From Alkaliphilus flagellatus (lineage in GTDB: Bacteria; Bacillota; Clostridia; Peptostreptococcales; Natronincolaceae): a DNA stretch of 64,000 nt. The stretch is taken from NCBI RefSeq assembly GCF_018919215.1, contig NZ_JAHLQK010000006.1:248001-312000 (forward strand), read 5' to 3'. The notes beneath the pieces are model-generated. The model was not told the DNA's origin, did no database searches, and saw only the letters and a program-made list of their open reading frames with translations. A program made the translations under genes and the position numbers. Positions within the stretch are counted from its first letter, which is position 1. Every line of letters starts with the position of its first letter. Of this stretch, positions 25,045-32,392 are shown one piece after another.

Positions 25045-26596
25045 AACAATTAAGCTAATATTATCATTATCTTTATCAGGTAGTATTCTGGCAGGGTTAA
25101 TATTTGCTATTAAGCCCTTTATAAAGCATAAGTTATCAAAGTCTATACAGTACTACATATGGATAGTAGTGTTATTAAGACTTGTACTTCCGTTTTCATT
25201 TGAAAATAGTATTATGAACAAAGTGTTTTATAACAATCAGACATCTGTTGTAATAAGTTCCCAAGGTGAATATGATGAAGAACCTAGTACAAGTCAAAAT
25301 ATAAGCAATGTATCTAGTTTGTTTAATATTAAAGAAGATGTTGTTAATAGAATTTATGGTGATGATGTTGACCATAGTAGATTTTCTAGGGATTTATTTA
25401 ATAAGTATATATTTTACATTTGGTTACTTGGCGCTATTTTGGTGGTTTTAGTCAACTTAACTAGTTATATAAGATTCACGAAAAAAATAAAATTGACTAA
25501 TAAATTAGCTACTGATGAAGAAAATAGAGTATTAAATGATTTGTTAGATGGGCGACATAATGTGATTCTGTCGCGTAATGTTTGGGCACCCACACCAATG
25601 CTAATTGGAATCTTAAGACCAGCTATTATAATTCCAGACATTAGCTTTGATGAAAATCAGCTTAGATATATTTTGCTCCATGAGCTTACACATTTTAAAC
25701 GTTTTGATATTGAAATAAAATGGTTAACAATGCTAGTTACATCATTACACTGGTTTAATCCATTTATGTATTTTATAAAAAAAGAAATTAATCATGCTTG
25801 TGAATTGGCTTGCGATGAAGCAGTTATCAAAAACCTTAATTCGCTAGAAAAACAAGCTTATGGTGATACATTAATATCTATAGTATCTAAGAAAAAATAT
25901 TCTGCAGGAATATTGCAGGCTACTATGAGCGAAGATAAGAGTATTCTTAAGGAAAGGTTGATATCGATTATGAAGTATAGTAAAAAGTCAAAAACTATTA
26001 TAATCACATCTGTAATATTATTTGTAGGTATTATAAGTAGCTCTATAATATTAGGAGCAGGTGTTGGAACTAGTAAAGAAAAGGCCGAATCAGAACTATA
26101 TACACAAAATGCACAAAAAAAATCAGCATATAATTTAGCTGAAATTTCAAGATATAAGACACCATACATAGGGGATAATAGCAAGGTTTACGCTATTGTA
26201 AATCATCTGCCTGTGCCCGATAATTATTTCGATCAAAAGTATATTTCTATGAGAACTAGTGAAAAACCCTATAATCTTACTATATACTACGAAGCAGGAT
26301 CAGATATTGAATATAAAGGGGAGTGGCCAGTTACAAAACCAGATTCTGCTATCGAACTAAATTCTGAGAAAAATGCATTAGTACTGTTTTCTATGATTGA
26401 TAATCTTGACGAGGTAACTTTTGCATATCGTATTTCTCAATCTAGCGGAGAACTAGATTTTTCCAAATATGATACTACCTTTACATTCAAAAGGGCTACT
26501 TTTGAGGAGAAGTATGGTGATCTTTCTGCATTTGCAAAAAATTTAGACTTATTCAAAAATGTATTGACAGAAAAAATATCTATAATGTCTGAATAA
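25037..26596 (+). CDS. M56 (BlaR1-type) membrane protease with DUF4825-like sensor domain
   Basis: A 519-residue membrane zinc protease that likely cleaves the BlaI-type repressor. Hydrophobic segments are at about 8-28, 37-55, 115-140 and 317-340. The zinc motif is HELTH at 215-219. Instead of the penicillin-binding sensor of BlaR1, the C-terminal extracellular part (about 360-519) has the DUF4825-like text ISRYKTPYIGDNSKVYAI and a long beta-like tail. No beta-lactamase or PBP gene is next to it, so the signal and the target genes are unknown. The ATG at 25037 overlaps blaI by 8 bases. Confidence 0.85.
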   Translation: MNETIKLILSLSLSGSILAGLIFAIKPFIKHKLSKSIQYYIWIVVLLRLVLPFSFENSIMNKVFYNNQTSVVISSQGEYDEEPSTSQNISNVSSLFNIKEDVVNRIYGDDVDHSRFSRDLFNKYIFYIWLLGAILVVLVNLTSYIRFTKKIKLTNKLATDEENRVLNDLLDGRHNVILSRNVWAPTPMLIGILRPAIIIPDISFDENQLRYILLHELTHFKRFDIEIKWLTMLVTSLHWFNPFMYFIKKEINHACELACDEAVIKNLNSLEKQAYGDTLISIVSKKKYSAGILQATMSEDKSILKERLISIMKYSKKSKTIIITSVILFVGIISSSIILGAGVGTSKEKAESELYTQNAQKKSAYNLAEISRYKTPYIGDNSKVYAIVNHLPVPDNYFDQKYISMRTSEKPYNLTIYYEAGSDIEYKGEWPVTKPDSAIELNSEKNALVLFSMIDNLDEVTFAYRISQSSGELDFSKYDTTFTFKRATFEEKYGDLSAFAKNLDLFKNVLTEKISIMSE

Positions 26597-26625
26597 CTAG
26601 AAAAGGCATTTCTTGATGATAAAGT

Positions 26626-26656
26626 AAAAAGGACGTGATATATTACGTCCTTTTTA
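26626..26656 (+). terminator. Terminator after BlaI/M56 operon
   Basis: Stem AAAAAGGACGT / ACGTCCTTTTT with a GATATATT loop; both strands have T runs, so it may also stop the small minus-strand gene that ends at 26665. Confidence 0.9.
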
Positions 26657-26664
26657 TTTCTATA

Positions 26665-26850
26665 TTACATAGTACAGCTCAAATAATGATATTTAACTCG
26701 AGCTGCATCTATATTTGCTGTAGCTTCTGTAATTAGTAGCTCTTGCTTAATGCTAGACACTGGCTTGTTTTTTATTTTAGTCATGTCTTTTTTAATACTA
26801 ATATTTATATTAAAATGACTAAAGTTTATTAAAAAGTTCAGCATTGACAT
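26665..26850 (-). CDS. Small protein of unknown function
   Basis: A 61-residue protein, basic in the middle (KKDMTKIKNKPV), preceded by AAAGGAGG at 9 bases, which is a near-perfect SD and the main reason to believe it. Start ATG at 26850; a TTG three codons earlier is too close to the SD. No membrane helix, signal peptide or known motif. A 15-bp inverted repeat ends right at the SD. It ends 9 bases from the shared terminator. Confidence 0.45.
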   Translation of the reverse strand: MSMLNFLINFSHFNINISIKKDMTKIKNKPVSSIKQELLITEATANIDAARVKYHYLSCTM

Positions 26851-26864
26851 GTTTTCCAACCTCC

Positions 26865-26911
26865 TTTAATATAAACTATATTTATTAGGCTTACTAATAG
26901 TTTATATTAAA
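26865..26911. repeat. 15-bp perfect inverted repeat
   Basis: TTTAATATAAACTAT (26865-26879) and its exact complement ATAGTTTATATTAAA (26897-26911), 17 bases apart. For the minus-strand small gene it would form a leader hairpin whose 3' arm abuts the AAAGGAGG SD. It could also be an operator for a dimeric regulator. Confidence 0.7.
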
Positions 26912-27049
26912 GAGTTATGTCTATATCAATAGAAACTTATTTGTTTTTATATGAAAAGTTACAAGAATCAGGAGTTAACACCATATTTAAAAAAATCTAT
27001 AAAATACTATTTATGTTTATAATGGTACCTATTATTTTAATTGAACTTT

Positions 27050-28222
27050 TTACTTTTTTATTAAAGATGCTCTACTTATTTTCTCGAAACCATATTTGTT
27101 CCTTATTTTGTCCATTACCTCGTCAACTTTCTCATGTCTATCATCTTTATCTATATTGAAAAGGGATATTTGCTCTGATGAATAGTTCTCTTCAAATCCA
27201 CCAAGGCTAATGCCTATTAATCGTACGGCTTTATAAGTATGTATATTCTTTTTAAGTAAATTATAACCAGCGTTGAATATATCATTTGTAAAGTAAGTAG
27301 GATATACTGTAGTTTGTCTAGTAATAACCTCAAAATCTGAAAATTTTAATATAATCTGAACAATGCGGCCTTTTTTATTATGCTTCCTTGCTGTCATTCC
27401 AACATCTTCAGATAATTTCATAAGAATATACTTTAACTTGTCTATATCAACTAGATCTTCAGGAAGGGTTGTAGATCGTCCGATAGATTTTATATCATCT
27501 TGAGCTTCTAATCTAACGGGTGAAAAATCTATACCATTGGCATATTGATGAAGTTCCATGCCAGATTTGCCAAGTATTTCTTGAATATAATTTTTATCAA
27601 ATTTAGCTAGGTCACCTATGGTTTTGATTCCTAAGCTATTAAGCCTATCAGAAGTTTTCTCTCCTACTCTATACATAGCTCTGACTGGAAGTGGCCATAA
27701 TTTATGTTCAATGTCCCTTTGCCAGAGTTCTGTGATACCTAGTGGTTTTTTCATATTAGATGCCATTTTAGAAAGAAATTTATTTTCAGATATTCCTATA
27801 GAACACCAAAGATCAAGATTTACTTTAATATCTTCCATAATTCTGCTTGCAGCTTCAAAAGGGGTTCCGAATAATCCTTCAGTTCCAGTCATATCAAGCC
27901 AAGCTTCATCAATGCTGTTTTTCTCCACAATAGGACTATAGTTAAATAATAGATTTATAACTTCATTTGATTTCTTCTGATAGAAGTTATGATCTGGAGG
28001 GACTAAAATCATATCAGGGCAGAGTTTTAAAGCCTTATGTAGAACCATAGCAGTTTTTACACCAAATTTCCTAGCTTCATAGTTAGCTGCTAGAACAATT
28101 CCTGTGCGTTTTTGTGGGTCTCCTGCTACCGCCGCTGGTTTTCCAAGAAGATTTGGGTTTCTTGTCATCTCACAGGATATAAAAAAAGCATTCATATCAA
28201 CAAGAAATATAACTTTCTGCAC
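27050..28222 (-). CDS. dinB: Y-family DNA polymerase (DinB/UmuC, Pol IV)
   Basis: Error-prone lesion-bypass polymerase. 390 residues. The N-terminal VIFLVDMNAFFISCEM gives the first catalytic Asp; the SIDEAWLDMTG motif (about residue 100) gives the other acidic pair. KFLSKMASNMKKPLGIT and the little-finger domain IKSIGRSTTLPEDL follow. The likely start is a GTG (28222), 8 bases after AAAGGAA; an ATG six codons upstream overlaps that SD. The beta-clamp-binding stretch QISLFN near the C-terminus is present. No LexA box of the GAAC-GTTC type is seen upstream; three phased repeats are. Confidence 0.9.
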   Translation of the reverse strand: MQKVIFLVDMNAFFISCEMTRNPNLLGKPAAVAGDPQKRTGIVLAANYEARKFGVKTAMVLHKALKLCPDMILVPPDHNFYQKKSNEVINLLFNYSPIVEKNSIDEAWLDMTGTEGLFGTPFEAASRIMEDIKVNLDLWCSIGISENKFLSKMASNMKKPLGITELWQRDIEHKLWPLPVRAMYRVGEKTSDRLNSLGIKTIGDLAKFDKNYIQEILGKSGMELHQYANGIDFSPVRLEAQDDIKSIGRSTTLPEDLVDIDKLKYILMKLSEDVGMTARKHNKKGRIVQIILKFSDFEVITRQTTVYPTYFTNDIFNAGYNLLKKNIHTYKAVRLIGISLGGFEENYSSEQISLFNIDKDDRHEKVDEVMDKIRNKYGFEKISRASLIKK

Positions 28223-28272
28223 TGTAATCGTTCCTTTCATATTTTTTACTTATTAATTATAGCTGGTGATAT

Positions 28273-28320
28273 TTAATAAAGTCGTATACTGTTTAATAAA
28301 CTTGCTCATTGATTAATAAA
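28273..28320. repeat. Three TTAATAAA repeats phased at 20 bp
   Basis: TTAATAAA at 28273-28280, 28293-28300 and 28313-28320, exactly 20 bp apart; the last two are extended to TTAATAAACTTGCT. They lie 50-100 bases upstream of dinB (minus strand), in its promoter region. Confidence 0.6.
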
Positions 28321-28546
28321 CTTGCTAACTATTGCTGCAATTGTTGATGTGGAATAAAGTTAGAAAATAAAATTTATCGTCACAAAATCAAATTTTAAAA
28401 TTCTTCACTGTAAAATAATAACATAACCAATAGTTTATATCAATTCGGATAACTATATAAAAAATTCATATTAAGATAAACAGCCAAAATTATTTTATAA
28501 CTTGATAGGTAAAATTAGTCTTAGTTAGTAAAAATAACAATGTTAA

Positions 28547-28572
28547 AAAATCCACGTCATGTGGATTTTTTT
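28547..28572. terminator. Terminator-like hairpin upstream of the ars operon
   Basis: Stem AAATCCAC / GTGGATTT with a GTCAT loop and a run of T. It may insulate the ars promoter. Confidence 0.75.
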
Positions 28573-28755
28573 ATGAGTTTATAATTGTAATTATAATTCC
28601 ATTTAGAATATAGAGGAATTTTAGTACCATTGAAGGAAGATGAAAGATTAATTGAATAAATAGATCGTGTCTTTATAGACACAGAGCAATACAGTGTCCA
28701 TAAAGGATAGGTATATATTTTTAGAAAAATATAATAATAAAATGGTTGGATTATA

Positions 28756-28805
28756 TTGACAATACATAGATGATCATCTATACTATACATAGATGGTCAT
28801 CTATG
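28756..28805 (+). promoter_or_regulatory. ars operon promoter with twin ArsR-type palindromes
   Basis: TTGACA (28756-28761), 17 bases, TATACT (28779-28784). The perfect palindrome ATAGATGATCATCTAT (28766-28781) lies in the spacer and touches the -10; a second, CATAGATG-GT-CATCTATG (28788-28805), follows. Likely binding sites for the ArsR encoded within the operon. Confidence 0.75.
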
Positions 28806-28884
28806 TGAGTTAGGAAATTATATAAAAATTGGCTATTTAGAAAACTAAAGGCCAATTAAAATAAAAGAATAGGAGTGATTGTGC

Positions 28885-29259
28885 ATGAAAAAAATGATAA
28901 TATTTGAACCGGCTATGTGTTGTCCTACAGGAGTTTGTGGTCCATCTGTTGATAAGGAGCTATTAAGAATTTCTACTGTAATTAATAATTTAAAGAATAA
29001 TGGAGTAATAGTTGAAAGACACAACCTAACTAGTAATCCTTTAATATTTGTTCAAAATGAAGAAATAAATAATATGTTAGATAAAGAAGGCATAGAGATC
29101 CTGCCAGTTATAATGGTTGATGGAGTTGTTGTAAAAACTAAAGGCTATCCAACAAACGAAGAATTTTGCAGTTTATTAGAGGTTGCAGAAGATTATCTAA
29201 AAGCACCTGATAAAAATACATCTAAAGGATACTGTGATCCTAATAGTGGCTGTTGCTAA
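28885..29259 (+). CDS. arsD: ArsD arsenic metallochaperone
   Basis: Carries As(III) or Sb(III) to ArsA and weakly represses the operon. 124 residues. The thioredoxin-like start IFEPAMCCPTGVCGPSVD holds the As-binding Cys12, Cys13, Cys18 set. A C-terminal Cys pair (CC) and one more Cys are also present, as in ArsD proteins with extra metal sites. The ATG at 28885 follows AGGAGTG; an upstream TTG two codons earlier is less likely. First gene of the operon, 24 bases before arsA. Confidence 0.92.
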   Translation: MKKMIIFEPAMCCPTGVCGPSVDKELLRISTVINNLKNNGVIVERHNLTSNPLIFVQNEEINNMLDKEGIEILPVIMVDGVVVKTKGYPTNEEFCSLLEVAEDYLKAPDKNTSKGYCDPNSGCC

Positions 29260-29283
29260 TAACCTAGGAAAAGAGGGATTTAT

Positions 29284-31032
29284 ATGTCATTTAAAAATTT
29301 TGATGTGACAGAAATTAGCTTAACTAAGTACTTATTTTTCACAGGAAAAGGTGGAGTCGGTAAAACTTCAACAGCATGTGCTATTGCAGTAGCTTTAGCT
29401 GATAAAGGTAAAAAAATTATGCTTATAAGTACTGATCCAGCTTCAAATCTTCAAGATGTATTTAGTACAGAATTAAATAACAAAGGTGTTCCTATAAAGG
29501 AAGTACCAAATTTAGTAGTAGCAAATTTTGAACCAGAAAAAGCAGCAGCAGAATATAAGGAAAGTGTAATAGCTCCATACAGAGGAAAGCTTCCTGAAGC
29601 AGTACTTACAAATATGGAAGAGCAGCTTTCAGGATCATGTACAGTTGAAATAGCAGCCTTTAATGAATTTTCTAGTTTTATAACTGATGAAAAAGCAGCA
29701 AAAGAGTATGATCATATTATATTCGATACTGCACCTACAGGTCATACATTAAGGATGCTTCAACTTCCTTCAGCATGGAGTAACTTTATTAGCGAAAATA
29801 CTCATGGTGCGTCATGTTTAGGACAGCTATCAGGACTTGAGGATAAAAAAGAAGTTTATAAAAATGCAGTAGAAAATCTAGCTGATGGTGAAAAAACTAC
29901 ACTTATACTAGTATCTCGCCCTGAAGTAGCAGCTCTGAAAGAAGCTGAAAGAGCTTCTATAGAACTTCAGGATATAAGTGTAAATAATCAACTTTTAGTA
30001 GTTAATGGAGTATTAAAGACACACGACGATGAGCTTTCTACTGCTATTTATACAAAACAAAAGGCAGCATTAGATGATATACCAGAAGGACTTAAAACAA
30101 TAGAAACTTTTGAAATTCCATTAAGACCTTATAATGTAACTGGGATAGAAAACGTTAGAGCTTTTTTCAAGAGTGACATTATCAAACATAGTGCTGAGAC
30201 ATTAAATGTTAGTAGCATTCCTAATTTAAATGATGTAATAGAAGATTTGTATAAATCTAATAAGAAAGTTATATTTACTATGGGTAAGGGTGGTGTAGGT
30301 AAGACTACCATAGCAGCTACAATTGCACAAGAGTTAGCGAAAGAAGGTAAGAAAGTACATTTAACAACTACTGATCCAGCAGCACACTTAAAGTTTGTTT
30401 TAGAGGAAAGCTATGGTATTACTCTAAGTAATATTGACGAGAAAAAAGAGCTAGAAAAGTATAAAGAAGAAGTACTAAGTAAAGCAAGAGAGACAATGAG
30501 TAATGATGATATAGCCTATGTTGAAGAGGATTTAAGATCTCCATGTACTCAAGAAATTGCAGTATTTAGAGCATTTGCTGAAATAGTTGAAAGGTCAGAA
30601 AATGAAGTTGTTGTAATAGATACAGCACCTACAGGACATACACTGCTATTATTAGATTCAACTCAAAGTTATCATAGAGAAATAGAAAGATCACAAGGAG
30701 ATATACCAGAGTCTGTTAAGAAACTATTGCCTAAGCTAAGAGATGAAAAAGAAACTGAAGTTATAATTGTTACACTTGCTGAAACTACACCAGTTTATGA
30801 AGCTATGAGGCTGAAAGAAGACTTGAATAGAGCAGGTATTAATGTTAAGTGGTGGGTTATTAACTCAAGCTTTTATGCAACTAATACGACAAATGATATC
30901 TTAAAGGTAAAAGCAAGTAATGAAGTAGAGTGGATTAACAAGGTAAATGAAATATCAAAAGGTAATTTTGCGGTTATAGAATGGATTCCAGAAGAAGTAA
31001 AAGGTGAAAATTTAAGTAAGCTTTTAAAATAG
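29284..31032 (+). CDS. arsA: Arsenical pump-driving ATPase ArsA
   Basis: ATPase that drives arsenite efflux with a membrane partner, here presumably Acr3. 582 residues in two homologous halves, each with a deviant Walker A (TGKGGVGKTS near residue 21, MGKGGVGKTT near 338) and a DTAPTGHT switch. Cys residues for As(III) are found in the SGSCTVEIAAF and RSPCTQEIAVF segments. It is preceded by arsD and followed by a 100-base gap with a strong hairpin. Pairing of ArsA with Acr3 rather than ArsB has precedents in Clostridia. Confidence 0.95.
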   Translation: MSFKNFDVTEISLTKYLFFTGKGGVGKTSTACAIAVALADKGKKIMLISTDPASNLQDVFSTELNNKGVPIKEVPNLVVANFEPEKAAAEYKESVIAPYRGKLPEAVLTNMEEQLSGSCTVEIAAFNEFSSFITDEKAAKEYDHIIFDTAPTGHTLRMLQLPSAWSNFISENTHGASCLGQLSGLEDKKEVYKNAVENLADGEKTTLILVSRPEVAALKEAERASIELQDISVNNQLLVVNGVLKTHDDELSTAIYTKQKAALDDIPEGLKTIETFEIPLRPYNVTGIENVRAFFKSDIIKHSAETLNVSSIPNLNDVIEDLYKSNKKVIFTMGKGGVGKTTIAATIAQELAKEGKKVHLTTTDPAAHLKFVLEESYGITLSNIDEKKELEKYKEEVLSKARETMSNDDIAYVEEDLRSPCTQEIAVFRAFAEIVERSENEVVVIDTAPTGHTLLLLDSTQSYHREIERSQGDIPESVKKLLPKLRDEKETEVIIVTLAETTPVYEAMRLKEDLNRAGINVKWWVINSSFYATNTTNDILKVKASNEVEWINKVNEISKGNFAVIEWIPEEVKGENLSKLLK

Positions 31033-31065
31033 AATCGATCTAAGTAGGTTAATAAAGTAAGACTT

Positions 31066-31097
31066 AGTTCAGAGGGAGTTTTTACTCCCGCTGAACT
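31066..31097 (+). other. Intra-operon hairpin after arsA
   Basis: Stem AGTTCAG-A-GGGAGT / ACTCCC-G-CTGAACT around a short T loop; no T run follows. It may stabilise or process the arsDA message rather than terminate it. Confidence 0.6.
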
Positions 31098-31131
31098 TAA
31101 TTCAATAAAGATAATTAGTGGAGGAGATCTA

Positions 31132-31470
31132 ATGGAAGAAAAAATTAAAGTCCAAATGTTTGGAGTCAAAGATGAAGTTATTTCAGCTCCATGTTGCTGC
31201 GGTCCAAGCACAAGCTGCGAACCTAGTGAGGATCTAACAACAATAGAAATGTATGATGAGCTTTATAAATTCCTTAAAGAGACAGATGTTAAGGATAAGT
31301 TCGAGATGACATTTATTGACTTAGAGAAAGATGATTTGACTGATTATGAGAATGAAGGAAAAGTTATAGATAAAGGTTATCAACTACCGATTACTTTTAT
31401 AAATGGAAAGCCTGCCTTTTCAGGCAAGGTTGATCAGTTTAAAGCATATCAAGTTTTAAAAAGAATATAA
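31132..31470 (+). CDS. Cys-rich thioredoxin-like protein in ars operon
   Basis: A 112-residue protein. Near residue 20 it has APCCCGPSTSCEPSED, a cluster of four Cys reminiscent of the ArsD metal site. The rest has a thioredoxin-like pattern: a helix YDELYKFLKE, a strand FEMTFIDLEKDD and a conserved LPITFINGKPAFSGKV. I know no experimental function. It could be a second metallochaperone or redox partner of ArsC. The SD is GGAGGAG before the ATG. It lies between arsA and arsR. Confidence 0.6.
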   Translation: MEEKIKVQMFGVKDEVISAPCCCGPSTSCEPSEDLTTIEMYDELYKFLKETDVKDKFEMTFIDLEKDDLTDYENEGKVIDKGYQLPITFINGKPAFSGKVDQFKAYQVLKRI

Positions 31471-31528
31471 AATTTTCTCATTTAATATAAGTTATCGATG
31501 TTATGGCAAGTGATGGCTTATCTCATTG

Positions 31529-31564
31529 GTTATATATTTAGTTATATATTTAGTTATATATTAG
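31529..31564 (+). repeat. Triple 12-bp direct repeat before arsR
   Basis: GTTATATATTTA occurs at 31529-31540 and 31541-31552, and a third copy, altered at its end, at 31553-31564. It ends at the SD of arsR and could mark an internal promoter or operator. Confidence 0.55.
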
Positions 31565-31568
31565 GAAG

Positions 31569-31886
31569 GTGATTACAATAGAAGATAAAGTAGAATTACT
31601 AAAAGCCTTAGCCGATAAAAATAGATTGCTTATTTTAGATATGCTTTCATGTGGAGAACTTTGTGCTTGTAATATTATGGATGGTTTAAACTTAACTCAA
31701 CCAACTATTTCTCATCATATGAAAATCTTACAACAATGCGAACTTGTAAAGGCAAGAAAAGAAGGAAAGTGGGTATTTTATTCAATTAATCAAGAAAAGG
31801 TAGATGAATTTCAACAGTTTATTAGAGAGCTAACTTCCTTTAAAGAGGGTTGTATATGTGAAGGATATAATAAAGACTGCACTTAA
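31569..31886 (+). CDS. arsR: ArsR-family metalloregulator
   Basis: Winged-helix repressor that leaves DNA when it binds As(III). 105 residues. The metal-box segment LSCGELCACNIMD holds Cys residues in the ArsR spacing, and the recognition helix LTQPTISHHMKIL is clear. C-terminal Cys residues (CICEGYNKDC) could add ligands. The annotated start is GTG at 31569, but it overlaps the SD AGGAAGGTG; an ATA at 31578 has the better spacing, so the true start is uncertain. Encoded inside the operon it should control. Confidence 0.9.
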   Translation: MITIEDKVELLKALADKNRLLILDMLSCGELCACNIMDGLNLTQPTISHHMKILQQCELVKARKEGKWVFYSINQEKVDEFQQFIRELTSFKEGCICEGYNKDCT

Positions 31887-31920
31887 ATTGATTTAAATCA
31901 AGGTGAGAGGTGGGATTAAT

Positions 31921-32322
31921 ATGAAGAAAAAAGTAGCATTTGTATGTGTCCATAATTCATGCAGATCTCAAATGGCAGAGGCTTGGGCCAAAAAATTAGG
32001 GAATCATGTACTAGAAGTATATTCAGCTGGAACAGAAAATTATCACGAAGTAAAGCTTGGAGCTGTTAAGGTAATGGAAGAAGCAGGTATTGATATGAGT
32101 GAGCATTATCCTAAGCTTTTAACGGATATTCCAGAAGAAGTAGATATTCTTATTACCATGGGTTGTAATGTAGTTTGTCCATTTGTACCATGTAGCCATA
32201 CTGAAGATTGGGGGCTTGAAGATCCATCAGGCGGTCCTATTGAAGGATTTAGAAATACGAGAGATCTAATTAAAACTAAAGTAGAAGACCTTATTAAAAG
32301 AGTAGAAAATAAGGAACTGTAA
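31921..32322 (+). CDS. arsC: Arsenate reductase, LMW-phosphatase type
   Basis: Reduces arsenate to arsenite, recycled by thioredoxin. 133 residues. The P-loop CVHNSCRSQMAEAW (near residue 8) gives the nucleophile Cys and the Cx5R loop. The later EDPSGGP gives the general-acid Asp. Further Cys in GCNVVCPFVPC would form the disulfide relay. The ATG at 31921 follows GAGAGGTGGG; an upstream GTG reading is discounted. It lies between arsR and the efflux gene. Confidence 0.93.
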   Translation: MKKKVAFVCVHNSCRSQMAEAWAKKLGNHVLEVYSAGTENYHEVKLGAVKVMEEAGIDMSEHYPKLLTDIPEEVDILITMGCNVVCPFVPCSHTEDWGLEDPSGGPIEGFRNTRDLIKTKVEDLIKRVENKEL

Positions 32323-32392
32323 ATTATTAATACAGTCCATAATAATAAGGAACAATGCAATTATAAATTATATTGAACAGGGGGGTTGTGTA

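Larger units (their letters stand above)
28223..28884. other. Intergenic region between dinB and the arsenic operon
   Basis: 662 bases without a believable gene; a 77-codon minus-strand reading has no SD. It contains the phased repeats, a terminator at 28547-28572 with no gene directly before it, and the ars promoter. The stretch 28330-28540 is featureless AT-rich DNA. Confidence 0.5.

Noticed and set aside
26917-27159. 80-residue hydrophobic plus-strand ORF
   Set aside because: No SD, and half of it is antisense to the end of dinB.
28557-28790. 77-residue minus-strand ORF before the ars operon
   Set aside because: No SD, covers the ars promoter and a terminator, composition of random AT-rich DNA.
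31529-31564. CRISPR or IS end from the 12-bp repeats before arsR
   Set aside because: Only three short AT-rich tandem copies; no spacers, terminal inverted repeats or transposase.
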